A DNA stretch of 63,122 bases, taken from positions 1 through 63,122 of the forward strand of contig CASZWJ010000010.1 of the NCBI GenBank assembly GCA_949493535.1. Direction: 5' to 3'. The stretch is from an uncultured Alphaproteobacteria bacterium (GTDB lineage: Bacteria > Pseudomonadota > Alphaproteobacteria > RF32 > CAG-239). Made by a program: the position numbers and the translations under genes. The number at the start of each line of letters is the position of its first letter. The first letter of the stretch is position 1. The notes beneath the pieces were generated by a model. The model was not told the DNA's origin. It saw nothing but the letters and a program-made list of their open reading frames with translations, and ran no database searches. Below, piece by piece: positions 25,115 through 35,254 of this stretch.

Positions 25115-25270
25115 GGTAAAACTCCTGATATGTTTGTCGTTTATAATTGCTGTTAATTTTATCGTTCAATTATCTTTTGTCAATGCTAGACAATTAAATT
25201 GAAGTGATATATATTCATAAAGCCTTTATTGGTAATAATAAAAATAATATTGAATATTGAGGATTTTAAG

Positions 25271-26659
25271 ATGTTAAAGAGAACAAAAATTGCAAAGCTT
25301 ATGGAAGCCGAGCAGCCAATCGATAAAGTGTTGGTGAAAGGCTGGGTCAGAACCCGCCGCGATTCAAAAGATTTTTCCTTCGTTGAGCTGAATGACGGCT
25401 CTTGTCTCAAAAATATTCAAGTTATTGCCAATAATAATCTTAACAATTACGAAGATGTCAAAAAACTGACGACCGGTTCTTCCGTTGCCGTAACCGGAGC
25501 TTTGGTTGAATCCAAAGGCGGCAGCCAAAAATTTGAAATCGTGGCCGATGAAATCGAGATTTATGATTTGGCAGACGACGATTTCCCGCTGCAAAAGAAA
25601 AAACACAGTGACGAATATTTGCGCTCTATTGCGCATCTGCGCCCGCGTACCAACAAATACGGAGCGGCATTCAGGATTCGTTCCGAATTGTCTTTTGCAA
25701 TCCACAAATTCTTTAACGACCGCGGCTTCAGATATGTTCATACGCCGTTAATTACCGGTTCGGACTGCGAAGGCGCCGGCGAAATGTTCCGCGTTACCAC
25801 GCTGGATATGGAAAACCTGCCGAAAACCAAAGACGGCAAGGTTGATTATTCTCAAGACTTTTTCGGTAAAGAAGCACATCTGACCGTTTCCGGCCAGCTC
25901 AACGGCGAAATGTATGCTATGGGCTTGGGCGATATTTATACCTTTGGTCCGACATTCCGTGCCGAAAACTCCAATACGGCCCGCCACGCAGCCGAGTTCT
26001 GGATGATTGAGCCGGAAATGGCTTTTGCTGACATTTATGATGATATGGATTTGGCAGAAGACATGGTCAGAACCTGTATCAAACATGTTATGGAAAAATG
26101 CCCTGACGATATTGCTTTGTTTGACAAGTTTGTCGAACCTGGGCTGATTGACAAGCTCAATAATATCGTTGACAACGGCTTTGCCCGCATTACTTATGCC
26201 GAGGCAATTGAGATTATGCAGAAATCAGGTCATGATTTTGAATATAAGCCGGAATTCGGAATTGATATGCAAACCGAACACGAGCGTTTCTTGGCTGAAA
26301 AACATTTCAAACGTCCGGTGATTGTCCGCGATTATCCGAAAGAGATTAAAGCATTCTATATGCGCCTGAATGATGACGGCCGCACGGTTGCCGCCATGGA
26401 TGTTCTGGTTCCGGGCATCGGCGAGATGATTGGCGGATCCCAGCGTGAAGAACGTTATGATGTTTTGGTGCAAAAAATTGAAGAAATGGGAATGAAAAAA
26501 GAAGACTACAGCTGGTATCTGGATTCCCGCAAATTCGGTTCTGTGCCGCATGCCGGATTTGGCTTGGGCTTTGAGCGGATGATGATGCTCATTACCGGAA
26601 TCTCTAATATCCGTGATGTGATACCATTCCCGAGAACGCCGAATTCAATCAATTTCTAG
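25271..26659 (+). CDS. asnS: Asparaginyl-tRNA synthetase
   Basis: 462 aa, matching the 466-aa E. coli enzyme. It charges tRNA-Asn. N-terminal OB fold ([20 protein letters not shown]) and class II core with RFRAEN-like motif 2 ([16 protein letters not shown]), [10 protein letters not shown] and C-terminal motif 3 ([15 protein letters not shown]) ending PFPRTPNS. The start at 25271 is chosen because GAGG lies 10 bases upstream and it gives the standard N-terminus; an earlier in-frame start at 25229 would add a non-conserved leader. The stop is TAG. Confidence 0.96.
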   Translation: MLKRTKIAKLMEAEQPIDKVLVKGWVRTRRDSKDFSFVELNDGSCLKNIQVIANNNLNNYEDVKKLTTGSSVAVTGALVESKGGSQKFEIVADEIEIYDLADDDFPLQKKKHSDEYLRSIAHLRPRTNKYGAAFRIRSELSFAIHKFFNDRGFRYVHTPLITGSDCEGAGEMFRVTTLDMENLPKTKDGKVDYSQDFFGKEAHLTVSGQLNGEMYAMGLGDIYTFGPTFRAENSNTARHAAEFWMIEPEMAFADIYDDMDLAEDMVRTCIKHVMEKCPDDIALFDKFVEPGLIDKLNNIVDNGFARITYAEAIEIMQKSGHDFEYKPEFGIDMQTEHERFLAEKHFKRPVIVRDYPKEIKAFYMRLNDDGRTVAAMDVLVPGIGEMIGGSQREERYDVLVQKIEEMGMKKEDYSWYLDSRKFGSVPHAGFGLGFERMMMLITGISNIRDVIPFPRTPNSINF

Positions 26660-26667
26660 GAGTGAAA

Positions 26668-27306
26668 ATGCATAAATTTTTATCAGCTCTGTGTCTGTCA
26701 GCCTGCGTCAGTCTGGCTTTTGTTTCCGCTCTGCGGGCTGCTGAACGGCAGGAGGTTTCCGTCTCGGCAAAAGAAGATGAGGAATGGTTTAAGGCAGATG
26801 CGGATGCTGATGAAGATGTGACCGATGAAAACATTGAGATAATCAAGCCGCGCCCTTCCGAAATTATTAACAGCGGTTTGGGAGAGGTCGCGTCTCTGGC
26901 CGGAGGGCTGATTGGTGAAAACAGTTTGTCCGTAGCCAAGCCGGAATGTGACAATGTCAGGCTTCTTGATAAGGTTTTGGCGCGCATCGCCGAGTTTTAT
27001 AAACAAAATCCGGTTAATAATATTATTGATAAGCGTCGACAAACTTTGATGCTGAAAAATCTGCGGGATTTCAAAGAAATTGACATTCCTTCATTTGATT
27101 CCAAAGAAAATTATGATGTATCAGACCAGATAATTGCCTATAAAATAAATAAAGGGCTGAAAGATGAAGATATGCGTCTTTGCCGCTCATCTTTGCCGCG
27201 GGCGATATATCTGCTTATATATCCTCAGAATAATGCTTATACCGTTGAAATTATAAATTTTCCCGGTATGCCGCTGTCTAAGAATTTTACAACCGTTTAC
27301 GATTAA
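26668..27306 (+). CDS. Secreted protein of unknown function
   Basis: 212 aa from the ATG at 26668, with AGGAG overlapping the asnS stop 5 bases upstream. A Sec signal peptide is present (MHKFLSALCLSACVSLAFVS, cleavage likely after L-R-A). An acidic stretch (FKADADADEDVTDEN) follows, then a folded part with three Cys (KPECDNVRLL, RLCRSSL). No family recognised. It directly follows asnS and is probably cotranscribed with it. Confidence 0.75.
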   Translation: MHKFLSALCLSACVSLAFVSALRAAERQEVSVSAKEDEEWFKADADADEDVTDENIEIIKPRPSEIINSGLGEVASLAGGLIGENSLSVAKPECDNVRLLDKVLARIAEFYKQNPVNNIIDKRRQTLMLKNLRDFKEIDIPSFDSKENYDVSDQIIAYKINKGLKDEDMRLCRSSLPRAIYLLIYPQNNAYTVEIINFPGMPLSKNFTTVYD

Positions 27307-27447
27307 GTTTTTCTGAAAAAGTTACGTTTTTTATTGATTCTGCTAAGAAACGGTTGCATAATAATCTTCGCCTCTAAAGTTGTATTTTCGAATGTTGCGA
27401 TTATCTTTTTTAGGCAAGATTTTTTATGGAACGAGGTCTGAATATTT

Positions 27448-28338
27448 ATGAGTAATGAACTTATTGTAAGAAATACGTCAGCGCTGCCGGTTTTAGCCGA
27501 AAGCAACTCTCTTGTATCATATCTTGAAAAAATAAAAAAATTTCCGTTGCTGGCTGAAGATGAAGAGCACGATTTGGTTTGCGCTTTTCAGCAAAACGGC
27601 GATTTGATTGCCGCGCAAAAGCTTGTAACGTCCCATTTGCGTCTGGCTGCAAAAGTGGCGTTGACATACCGCCGTTACGGTTTGCCGCTTCTTGATATTA
27701 TTTCAGAGGCCAATATCGGCCTGATGCAGGCTGTCAAAAAGTTTGATCTGGATAAGAAGGTCCGTTTGGCAACTTATGCTATTTGGTGGATTAAGGCGGC
27801 AATTAACGATTATGTTCTCCGCTCTTGGTCTTTGGTAAAAATCGGAACTAAAGCAGCCCAGAAAAAATTGTTTTATAACCTGAATCGGATTAAAGCCCGT
27901 CTGGGGATTTATGAAAACAAAGAACTTGAACCTGATGTTGTTAAATCCATTGCCAGAGAACTGGTTGTAGACGAAAATGATGTAAAAGAAATGAACGGGC
28001 GTTTGTCCGGAGATTCTTCTTTAAATATCGTTATTTCGGAAGAAGATGAATCCGAACGATTGGATTTTCTTGTTGACAAAAGACAAAATATAGAGGAAAA
28101 TATTAGTTCCAAAGAGGAGGCCGGCTTTAAACGGAAGATTCTGTATAAATGCCTGAATGCTTTAAGCGAGCGTGAGCAATTTATCGTCAAACACCGCATG
28201 CTCACAGACGCCCCCTGTACTTTGGAAGATATCGGTACAGAATTTAACATCAGCAGAGAACGCGTCAGACAAATTGAAAAAAAAGCGTTTGAACGGCTGT
28301 CTGCGCTGGTAAAAGTTGAATTATGTCAGAATATCTGA
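27448..28338 (+). CDS. rpoH: RpoH-type heat-shock sigma factor
   Basis: 296 aa, sigma-70 family group 3/4 of the sigma-32 type, directing RNA polymerase to heat-shock promoters. Region 1.2/2.1 begins LVSYLEKIKKFPLLAEDEEH; region 2 has VKKFDLDKKVRLATYAIWWI; the RpoH box is AAQKKLFYNLNRIKARL (canonical form QRKLFFNLR); region 4 has LEDIGTEFNISRERVRQIEKK. Compared with E. coli RpoH the box is slightly divergent (QKKLFYNL). The first clpB-type target lies 3.8 kb downstream. AACGAGG precedes the ATG by 12 bases. Confidence 0.93.
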   Translation: MSNELIVRNTSALPVLAESNSLVSYLEKIKKFPLLAEDEEHDLVCAFQQNGDLIAAQKLVTSHLRLAAKVALTYRRYGLPLLDIISEANIGLMQAVKKFDLDKKVRLATYAIWWIKAAINDYVLRSWSLVKIGTKAAQKKLFYNLNRIKARLGIYENKELEPDVVKSIARELVVDENDVKEMNGRLSGDSSLNIVISEEDESERLDFLVDKRQNIEENISSKEEAGFKRKILYKCLNALSEREQFIVKHRMLTDAPCTLEDIGTEFNISRERVRQIEKKAFERLSALVKVELCQNI

Positions 28339-28374
28339 TATAATAAGAAAACAAAGAATTTATGGGGAAGCAAG

Positions 28375-28569
28375 ATGGAAGCCATTTCCGCATCACATCC
28401 TTATTCGAAAAATGCCGACAGCGAGCGTTTGGACGGCGTGTTTTTTGATGCCGGAAATTTTTTTGCGGATGCCCGTCAACGCATGGAAATTCGCCTGAAA
28501 AAGATTCGCGGCGAAAAAACGGAAAATGAAGAAAAAATCCTTTCTGTTTCAAATGAAAATTCAAGATAA
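28375..28569 (+). CDS. Small hypothetical protein
   Basis: 64 aa. A purine-rich GGGGAAGCAAG lies immediately before the ATG, and a terminator follows 24 bases after the stop. The peptide is charged and hydrophilic (GNFFADARQRMEIRLKKIRG), probably a helix-rich cytoplasmic protein. It follows rpoH by 36 bases and may be cotranscribed. No family recognised. Confidence 0.55.
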   Translation: MEAISASHPYSKNADSERLDGVFFDAGNFFADARQRMEIRLKKIRGEKTENEEKILSVSNENSR

Positions 28570-28592
28570 AAATATTTTATTTTAAGCAAAAG

Positions 28593-28613
28593 AACACCTG
28601 AAAAAGGTGTTTT
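28593..28613 (+). terminator. Terminator after the rpoH unit
   Basis: Stem AACACCT (28593-28599) / AGGTGTT (28605-28611) with GAAAA loop, then TT and mixed T-rich sequence. Somewhat weak T-tract. Confidence 0.65.
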
Positions 28614-28686
28614 CGAGTTTTAAAGCTTGCTATTTTTTCATAACTTCGATAGCTTTGCCTCAAAATAACCCATTGGGAATAATGCA

Positions 28687-29529
28687 ATGAAAGATTTTTT
28701 TCATAATCTTGTTACTGCTTTGCAAGAGGCGGGATCTGATTGTCCGCGTTTGGAAGCCGGAATGATTTTGAAGCATGTGCTTAAATCAGATATAAATCCT
28801 TATTCTGAAACTAAAGCGCCTGATGAAAACCGGAAAGCGGAAATAGGCAGGATTGTAGCCAAACGGAAAGCCCGTGTTCCATTATGCAAAATATTGGGCG
28901 AAAAGGGGTTTTATAAATATGATTTCATTGTCTCAGAAGACGTTTTGTCTCCGAGGCCGGATACTGAAATTTTGGTGGAAGCGGCAATCGCCGAAGCAAA
29001 GAAAAAAAATGCCGGAACAATTTTGGATCTGGGAACCGGTTCGGGCTGTATAATCCTTTCAGTTCTCGGTGATGTAAAGGCGTTGCGGGGTTGGGCTGTC
29101 GATGTTTCGGAAAAGGCGTTGCAGGTGGCTTCTGCCAATGCTGAAAAATTAAAGTTGGATTCCAGAGTTAATTTTATTCGCGCGAGTTGGTTTGATGACG
29201 ATTTGCCGGAACGTTTGGGAACAAAATTTGACCTGATTGTCAGCAATCCGCCATATATTGCCACTTCGGAAATTGCTGATTTGGAACCGGAAGTCAGAGA
29301 GCATGATCCGCTGAGCGCCCTTGACGGCGGGGAGGATGGTTTGCTTCATTATCGGCAGATTGCAAAGCTTTCTGCAAAAATAATTAATCCGGAGGGTTTA
29401 ATTTTCCTTGAAGGAGGGTTAAATCAGGAAAAGGAGATAGCACAAGTCTTTATTGAGGCCGGTTTTGCCTTGGAGCGCATTGTTGCTGATTATGCCGGTA
29501 TTAACCGCTGTATAATTTTAAAAAAATAA
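28687..29529 (+). CDS. prmC: Release factor glutamine methyltransferase PrmC
   Basis: 280 aa. PrmC (HemK) methylates the Gln of the GGQ motif in release factors 1 and 2. The N-terminal helical domain is followed by the SAM-binding motif ILDLGTGSGCIILSVL and the catalytic NPPY motif in IVSNPPYIAT. PEVREHDPLSALDGG is another PrmC landmark. In alphaproteobacteria the gene is typically followed by a DUF4167 gene and clpB, as seen here; prfA, which often precedes it, is not in this position. Confidence 0.95.
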   Translation: MKDFFHNLVTALQEAGSDCPRLEAGMILKHVLKSDINPYSETKAPDENRKAEIGRIVAKRKARVPLCKILGEKGFYKYDFIVSEDVLSPRPDTEILVEAAIAEAKKKNAGTILDLGTGSGCIILSVLGDVKALRGWAVDVSEKALQVASANAEKLKLDSRVNFIRASWFDDDLPERLGTKFDLIVSNPPYIATSEIADLEPEVREHDPLSALDGGEDGLLHYRQIAKLSAKIINPEGLIFLEGGLNQEKEIAQVFIEAGFALERIVADYAGINRCIILKK

Positions 29530-29715
29530 TTTGCAATTAATAAATTTATCTGTATTATCTCCAAACAGGTGAGGGGCTTTTCTTATATGGCCTTTCGAGA
29601 TGCTTTTTTATTTTTGTTTTGCATCAAAAATTTCTCAAAAACAAAACATTTTAATTTTAAGTTTAATAATCGTCATTCAGATTTTTTCTGAAGATATTGA
29701 TTTTGGTATGTAGGC

Positions 29716-30273
29716 ATGAAAAAAACAAACAATAAATACCGGAATAACAATTCCAATCAGATTTTCTCACTCAATTATAAATTTGACAGCATCAGCGTTG
29801 CCGGAAAGATAAGCGGTACGGCATTGGATTTAATTAAAAAATATAACGAACTTGCCAAAGAGGCCCATGCTAACAACGATTATGTAACCGCTGAGGTTTT
29901 CCGCCAATATGCAGAACACTATCGCAAAATCGTGACTGAAATCAATGAAAAGAAAAATGCTCAGAAAATCGTTAATTTCCCGAAAGAAAATACCAAACTT
30001 GAAAATAACGGCGATAATTCTGTTAGTAATGGCAATTTAGATGCAGATTCTGCCGCTTTATTATGTCATAATGCCGATAACGGTGAAAATGCCGAAGACG
30101 TGATTGCCGCAGAATTGGCCGCTCCGGTCGCTGAAAAGAAAGAATTTAAAATTATAGAAATCAGTGCCGCCGATGCCCAAAATGATATTGTTGCCAAAGA
30201 AACTGCCGCCAAACCCCGTGTTCGCAGAGCGCCGCGCAAAAAAGAAGATAAAGGCGAGGAGATTGCTATCTGA
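29716..30273 (+). CDS. DUF4167-domain protein
   Basis: 185 aa. Residues 1-80 match the DUF4167 pattern: a short basic Asn-rich leader, then FDSISVAGKISGTALDLIKKYNELAKEAHANND and EVFRQYAEHYRKI (read here in pieces SVAGKISGTALDL and RQYAEHYRKIV). The rest is low-complexity with Ala/Glu/Asn and ends in a basic Arg/Lys patch (KPRVRRAPRKK), which suggests nucleic-acid binding. The domain is largely restricted to alphaproteobacteria and usually sits between prmC and clpB, as here. Function not established. Confidence 0.85.
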   Translation: MKKTNNKYRNNNSNQIFSLNYKFDSISVAGKISGTALDLIKKYNELAKEAHANNDYVTAEVFRQYAEHYRKIVTEINEKKNAQKIVNFPKENTKLENNGDNSVSNGNLDADSAALLCHNADNGENAEDVIAAELAAPVAEKKEFKIIEISAADAQNDIVAKETAAKPRVRRAPRKKEDKGEEIAI

Positions 30274-30295
30274 CTTGCCGTAAAAGGAGCAAGGG

Positions 30296-31519
30296 GTGTA
30301 TTTTTGGATTGCTGCGCTGATTGTCATGGCAGCTTGTTCTGCCATTACGATTAAAACGTTAATCGGGTATAATAATTTTTGCCTGTCGGGCAAAATCTTG
30401 GTTTCTTCGGCCGTATTAATCGGCTGGTTCTCGCCGTTTATCATCGGTTTTATTCGTAAAAATAACTTGTTGGAAGGCGCATTGTATAATGCGGTCTCTT
30501 ATGCCGGATACTATTTGTTTGGTCTGGTTTTTATTCTGTTTATTTTGCTGATTTTGCGTGATTTTATTTGGTATGTCGTTTATGGGCTGGGCAAATTGTC
30601 GGGCGTATCCGGTTGGTGGCTGAATCCCAAAAATCTCAGCAGTCTGGGGTATGCCAACTTGGCCGTTGTTCTTATCTCTGTGGGGATTTCTGTTTATGCC
30701 GTTTGTGAAGCGGTTAAAACGCCGGCAATTAAACGGGTAGAATTTTCATCGCCATTGTTGGATTCTGATTTTCATCTTGTCCAGCTTTCTGATTTGCACA
30801 TCAACCGAAGCGCTTCGGCTGAACATCTGCAAAAACTTGTAGAGACTGTCAACAGCTTAAAACCGGATGTCATTCTGATGACCGGAGATATCGTCGATGA
30901 CCATATCCGGTATCTTGGCCGTTATATGGATATTCTCAAAAATTTGAAAGCCAAACACGGAGTTTATTTTTCGGTAGGCAATCATGAAACGCATAACGGC
31001 TTGCCGTCAATTTTGAAAAAAATTTATGTTATGGGTTTCAAAGTTTTATTGAACCGCGGCGAAAAAATTGAAGGGACAAATGTTTTTATAGCCGGTGTTC
31101 CGGATAAATATACGGCAGCCGTATCAGATTATCTGTCCGTTAATTTTGATAAGGCTGTAAAAGGTTCTACGGATAAAGACTATCGCATTTTACTGTCTCA
31201 TAATCCTGAAATGGCAGATTATGCCGCCGCAGCTTCTTTTAATTTGGTTTTGGCCGGACATACGCATGGCGGACAGATTTTCCCGTTCCATTTGCCGGTA
31301 CAAAAAGCCAACAAATATTTGTCCGGCACATATCAGGTAAACGGCTCTGATGTTTATGTTTCCCGAGGAGCCGGCTATTGGGGGCCGCCGATGCGGATTT
31401 TGGCGCCTTCCGAAATTACGGATATAATGGTTAAAGCCGTAAAGCAGCCGAATACAAGATATATTGACGATAACATACAGGAGATGCGAGATGCGCAAAA
31501 CTTTGGTTTTGGATTGTGA
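30296..31519 (+). CDS. Membrane-anchored metallophosphoesterase (YkuE/YaeI-like)
   Basis: 407 aa. Start at GTG 30296 with AAGGAG 7 bases upstream. Residues 1-145 contain four to five membrane segments. The catalytic domain has all calcineurin-like motifs: LVQLSDLHINRS (Asp, His), LMTGDIVDD (GD), VGNHETHN (GNHE) and LAGHTHGGQIFPF (GHTH). Relatives act on phospholipid precursors such as UDP-2,3-diacylglucosamine or are phosphodiesterases of unknown substrate. It overlaps the next gene by 29 bases. Its place between DUF4167 and clpB differs from the usual alphaproteobacterial order. Confidence 0.9.
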   Translation: MYFWIAALIVMAACSAITIKTLIGYNNFCLSGKILVSSAVLIGWFSPFIIGFIRKNNLLEGALYNAVSYAGYYLFGLVFILFILLILRDFIWYVVYGLGKLSGVSGWWLNPKNLSSLGYANLAVVLISVGISVYAVCEAVKTPAIKRVEFSSPLLDSDFHLVQLSDLHINRSASAEHLQKLVETVNSLKPDVILMTGDIVDDHIRYLGRYMDILKNLKAKHGVYFSVGNHETHNGLPSILKKIYVMGFKVLLNRGEKIEGTNVFIAGVPDKYTAAVSDYLSVNFDKAVKGSTDKDYRILLSHNPEMADYAAAASFNLVLAGHTHGGQIFPFHLPVQKANKYLSGTYQVNGSDVYVSRGAGYWGPPMRILAPSEITDIMVKAVKQPNTRYIDDNIQEMRDAQNFGFGL

Positions 31520-32126
31520 CGGCGTTTTATATCCGTTGAGTGCGATTCCCAATGCCGAATTTGTCGAGGCATTTAAAAATTCGATTTTTGCTTTGGGAAT
31601 AAACGAGCCGCAGTATCAGGAAGCGTCCGCCCGTGCCAAAGCCAAGAATGCGCTGGGATTGTTTAATTTTGCCCGCGAGATTTGTCAGGATTTCGGCATT
31701 AGCTTTGACGCCTTTTGCGACGGTTTTGTCGCTAATTTGAACTATGGCAATATTACGCGTGATGATGAGCTTTTAAAACTGATTTATGAAGTTCAAAAAT
31801 CTTACAATCTGGCAATTTATACCAATAACCATATCAAACATCTGAACAAAGTTCTCGAGGCGAAATTCGGCAGGAATACTTCTAATATAGGTTTTATATG
31901 TTATGATATTACCTCAACTTATTTCAATAATATTTTTCACCCCAAAAAATCTGATCTGGGGTTGTTAATGGTTGCCGAAAAGCTTGGAGAATTGCCTGAA
32001 AACTGCATTTTGATTGATGATGCGGAGTTCAATTGTGCCAAGGCTTTGAGTATTGGCATGGGAGCGGTTTTGATTAGTGAAGGCTATACTTTGAAAGAAT
32101 ATCTGCAAAGTTTGCTTAAAAAATAA
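31491..32126 (+). CDS. HAD-family pyrimidine 5'-nucleotidase-like phosphatase
   Basis: 211 aa from the ATG at 31491, chosen because AGGAG lies about 7 bases upstream and the protein then opens with the nucleophile motif LVLDCDGVLYP. Further HAD motifs are IYTNNHIKHL (motif II Thr) and ILIDDAEFNCAKALSIGM (acidic motif IV). This is the pattern of the pyrimidine 5'-nucleotidase (Pyr-5-nucleotidase) branch, which hydrolyses nucleotide or small sugar phosphates. It overlaps the metallophosphoesterase gene, so the two are translationally linked. Confidence 0.85.
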   Translation: MRKTLVLDCDGVLYPLSAIPNAEFVEAFKNSIFALGINEPQYQEASARAKAKNALGLFNFAREICQDFGISFDAFCDGFVANLNYGNITRDDELLKLIYEVQKSYNLAIYTNNHIKHLNKVLEAKFGRNTSNIGFICYDITSTYFNNIFHPKKSDLGLLMVAEKLGELPENCILIDDAEFNCAKALSIGMGAVLISEGYTLKEYLQSLLKK

Positions 32127-32144
32127 GAAATAATTTTTTATGCT

Positions 32145-32175
32145 CTTGATTTAAGCCTCTCCGCCTTACTATATT
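32145..32175 (+). promoter_or_regulatory. Possible RpoH-dependent promoter of clpB
   Basis: CTTGAT (32145-32150) and CTATAT (32169-32174), 18 bases apart, resemble the alphaproteobacterial heat-shock promoter (CTTG ... CYTATNT). The match at the -10 is imperfect. Position, 34 bases before the clpB ATG, and the heat-shock nature of the gene support it. Confidence 0.4.
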
Positions 32176-32207
32176 TTATATAAGGAAAGACAAGAAAGGT
32201 GGCTGAC

Positions 32208-34793
32208 ATGGACTTTGAAAAACTAACCGGAAAATCTAAAAGCTTAATACAAGACGTGATTAATCTTGCGGCAAAATCAAAACATCAATATATATCGCCG
32301 GAGCATTTGCTCAAAGGCCTGTTAGACTTGAAAGATTCTCAAGTCGCAGACTTGATTCTCAAATCCGGCGGTTCGTTAAGTGCCATTCGCAATCAGGTTG
32401 AAGAAACTCTGGATAAAACGCCGGCAGTTGAGGGTGCTTCAGTGCAAAGCCTGATGAATCAGGAATTTACCCGCGTGATGATGGAAGCCGAGAAGCTTGC
32501 TGACAAAGCCGGCGATAAATATGTGACTGTGGAGCGCATTTTGCAGGCGCTGGCGATGACATCCGGTACCAAGGCTTATGAAATTCTGCGCAATGCCGGC
32601 GTTGATGCCGCGAAACTAAATCAGGCGATTAACGATTATCGCCGCGGGCGTGTGGCAGACAGCGAGGATTCCGAAGATAATTTTGAAGCGCTGAAAAAAT
32701 ATGCCATTGACATTACCGGCAAAGCCAAAGAAGGAAAGCTGGACCCGGTCGTCGGGCGCGAACATGAAATCCGCCGCACGATTCAGGTTTTGTCTCGCCG
32801 TACCAAAAACAATCCGGTTTTGATTGGCGAACCCGGCGTCGGCAAAACGGCAATCGTTGAGGGATTGGCAATGCGCATTGTTAATAATGACGTGCCGGAA
32901 AGCCTGCGGGGCAAACGTTTGCTTGCTTTAGATTTGGGCGCTTTGATTGCCGGAGCCAAATTCCGCGGTGAATTTGAGGAGCGCTTAAAAGCGGTTTTAA
33001 AAGAAGTCGAAGCCTCAGACGGCAATATTATCCTCTTTATTGATGAAATGCATACCTTGGTCGGCGCCGGAACATCCGAAGGTTCAATGGACGCTTCAAA
33101 CCTGTTGAAGCCGGCTTTGGCAAGGGGCGAATTGCATTGCCTCGGCGCAACGACTTTGTCCGAGTATAAGAAATATGTTGAAAAAGACGCGGCTTTGGCG
33201 CGGCGTTTCCAGGCTGTGTATGTTTCCGAGCCGACCGTAGAGGAAACGATTTCGATTCTCCGCGGCATTAAGGAAAAATTTGAACTGCATCACGGCGTAC
33301 GAATTTCCGACGGGGCGCTGATTTCGGCCGCCACTCTGTCTAACCGCTATATCAGCGACAGATTTTTACCGGATAAAGCAATTGACTTGATGGACGAAGC
33401 CGCCAGCTCATTGCGTATGGCAATCGATTCCAAGCCCGAAGAGCTTGATGAACTGGACCGCCGGATTTTGCAGCTGAAAATAGAGCGCGAAGCCCTGAAA
33501 AAAGAAAGCGACATTAAATCCAAAGAGCGTTTGGAACTCATCGGCTATGAGATCTCCGGTCTGGAAGCAAAGGCCAAAACCATGGAAGAAAAATGGCATG
33601 AAGAAAAACGGGGCTTGGCTGACTTGACTGATATTAAAGAGAAGCTCGACAGAGCCAAAATTGAAGTTGAAATAGCCAAACGCGACGGCAAGTTTGAACG
33701 GGCAGGGGAACTGCAATACAGTATTATTCCCGAGCTTGAACAAAAAATAAAAACAGCCGAAGAAGCTTCCAAGAACCGTAAAAATTCGTTCAGCGAAGTC
33801 GTGACTGAAAACGAGATTGCTAATGTTGTTTCCAAATGGACGGGAATTCCGGTTGATAAAATGCTGGAAGGCGAAAAAGAAAAACTGATTCATATGGAAG
33901 ACTTTTTAGGCAAGCGTGTCATCGGGCAAAAAGAAGCGATTGCTGCGGTATCAAATGCGGTTCGCCGTTCGCGCGCCGGAATTTCCGATTCCAGACAGCC
34001 GATAGGTTCATTCCTTTTCTTAGGTCCGACCGGCGTTGGCAAAACGGAGCTGAGCAAGGCTTTGGCAGAATTTTTGTTTAATGACGAAAGCGCGTTGCTG
34101 CGGATTGATATGTCCGAATATATGGAAAAGCATGCCGTTTCCAGATTAATCGGTTCGCCTCCGGGCTATATCGGGCATGAAGAAGGCGGTGCATTGACCG
34201 AAGCGGTTCGCCGCCGCCCGTATCAGGTGATTCTGTTTGACGAGGTTGAAAAAGCGCATCCCGATATCTTCAACGTGCTGCTACAAGTGCTGGATGACGG
34301 CAGGTTGACAGACGGCAAAGGCCGCACGGTTGATTTCAAAAATACGATTATCATTATGACATCAAACCTCGGTTCGGATATCTTGTCAAATGCGACAGGG
34401 GCAGATGATGCCAAAAAGATTCGTGATAAGGTTATGGAAATCGTTAAAGGTTCGTTCCGTCCTGAATTTATCAACCGTATTGATGAGATTACGATTTTTC
34501 ATAAATTGGATAAAAGCAATATTAAAGAAATTGCCAAGTTGCAAATTGATAATATTGAAAAACGCCTGTCTGATAAAAAAATCAAGATTCACGTCAATGA
34601 TGCTGCCTTTATTTGGATTGTCAACAACGGTTATGATCCGGTTTATGGCGCAAGGCCTCTAAAAAGGTTGCTAAAAAATCAAATTGAGAATAAACTGGCA
34701 ATCAAGATTTTAAACGGCGACATCGGTGAAGGCGATACGGCAGAAATTATCGTTTCCGGCAGCGCTTTGGATATTGTTAAAAAGAAGAAGTAA
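32208..34793 (+). CDS. clpB: ClpB disaggregase chaperone
   Basis: 861 aa from ATG 32208. ClpB is a hexameric AAA+ ATPase that, with DnaK, extracts proteins from aggregates after heat stress. Order: N-terminal Clp repeat domain (1-145), NBD1 with Walker [11 protein letters not shown] and Walker [11 protein letters not shown], the coiled-coil M-domain (about 400-520, Lys/Glu rich), NBD2 with [15 protein letters not shown] and [11 protein letters not shown], and a C-terminal D2 small domain. AGGTGG lies 5 bases before the ATG; a GTG at 32199 is in frame but overlaps that ribosome-binding site, so ATG is preferred. Ends two bases from full length of the family. Confidence 0.96.
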   Translation: MDFEKLTGKSKSLIQDVINLAAKSKHQYISPEHLLKGLLDLKDSQVADLILKSGGSLSAIRNQVEETLDKTPAVEGASVQSLMNQEFTRVMMEAEKLADKAGDKYVTVERILQALAMTSGTKAYEILRNAGVDAAKLNQAINDYRRGRVADSEDSEDNFEALKKYAIDITGKAKEGKLDPVVGREHEIRRTIQVLSRRTKNNPVLIGEPGVGKTAIVEGLAMRIVNNDVPESLRGKRLLALDLGALIAGAKFRGEFEERLKAVLKEVEASDGNIILFIDEMHTLVGAGTSEGSMDASNLLKPALARGELHCLGATTLSEYKKYVEKDAALARRFQAVYVSEPTVEETISILRGIKEKFELHHGVRISDGALISAATLSNRYISDRFLPDKAIDLMDEAASSLRMAIDSKPEELDELDRRILQLKIEREALKKESDIKSKERLELIGYEISGLEAKAKTMEEKWHEEKRGLADLTDIKEKLDRAKIEVEIAKRDGKFERAGELQYSIIPELEQKIKTAEEASKNRKNSFSEVVTENEIANVVSKWTGIPVDKMLEGEKEKLIHMEDFLGKRVIGQKEAIAAVSNAVRRSRAGISDSRQPIGSFLFLGPTGVGKTELSKALAEFLFNDESALLRIDMSEYMEKHAVSRLIGSPPGYIGHEEGGALTEAVRRRPYQVILFDEVEKAHPDIFNVLLQVLDDGRLTDGKGRTVDFKNTIIIMTSNLGSDILSNATGADDAKKIRDKVMEIVKGSFRPEFINRIDEITIFHKLDKSNIKEIAKLQIDNIEKRLSDKKIKIHVNDAAFIWIVNNGYDPVYGARPLKRLLKNQIENKLAIKILNGDIGEGDTAEIIVSGSALDIVKKKK

Positions 34794-34805
34794 GAAGTTA
34801 AAAGA

Positions 34806-35234
34806 ATGGATGATTTTTATGATACGGCTTTGGAAGTAGCCAAAACTTATGACGTTGAGACCAAACCGGATTCGCTGGTTTTATACAGCGTGAGTTTCCT
34901 GCCGACCAAAGAAAACAAGCTGAATGCTTTTGAATATGTGAAAGACCACCCGGGCAGTGTGATGCTTGACCACACGCCCTGTGGCATCAAGATGATTGAT
35001 TTGGGGCTGGAAAACGGCCGCTGCAATCTGAAAGAAGAAGAAATTGCCTATCTTTGGAAAGTGGCGTCCAAACGCTTGCTGGAACAAGCGAGCGGCAACG
35101 TGACCGCTTTTGTGAAAAACGCTGATGAACGCAGCGTGTTCAGAAGCATGGAATTGCCGACCATTTTGGCAAATGATAAAATCAAAACCATTAATAAAAT
35201 GGATAAGCATAAATTCGCCAAAGAAAATTTCTGA
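34806..35234 (+). CDS. Hypothetical protein
   Basis: 142 aa, hydrophilic, without signal peptide or membrane segment; not recognised. Landmarks are KPDSLVLYSVSFLPTKENK, HTPCGIKMIDLGLENGRC and SMELPTILANDKIK. It follows clpB by 12 bases and is probably in the same transcript. It ends just before the duplicated module's terminator. Confidence 0.65.
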   Translation: MDDFYDTALEVAKTYDVETKPDSLVLYSVSFLPTKENKLNAFEYVKDHPGSVMLDHTPCGIKMIDLGLENGRCNLKEEEIAYLWKVASKRLLEQASGNVTAFVKNADERSVFRSMELPTILANDKIKTINKMDKHKFAKENF

Positions 35235-35254
35235 GTAATCGAACATATAAAACT

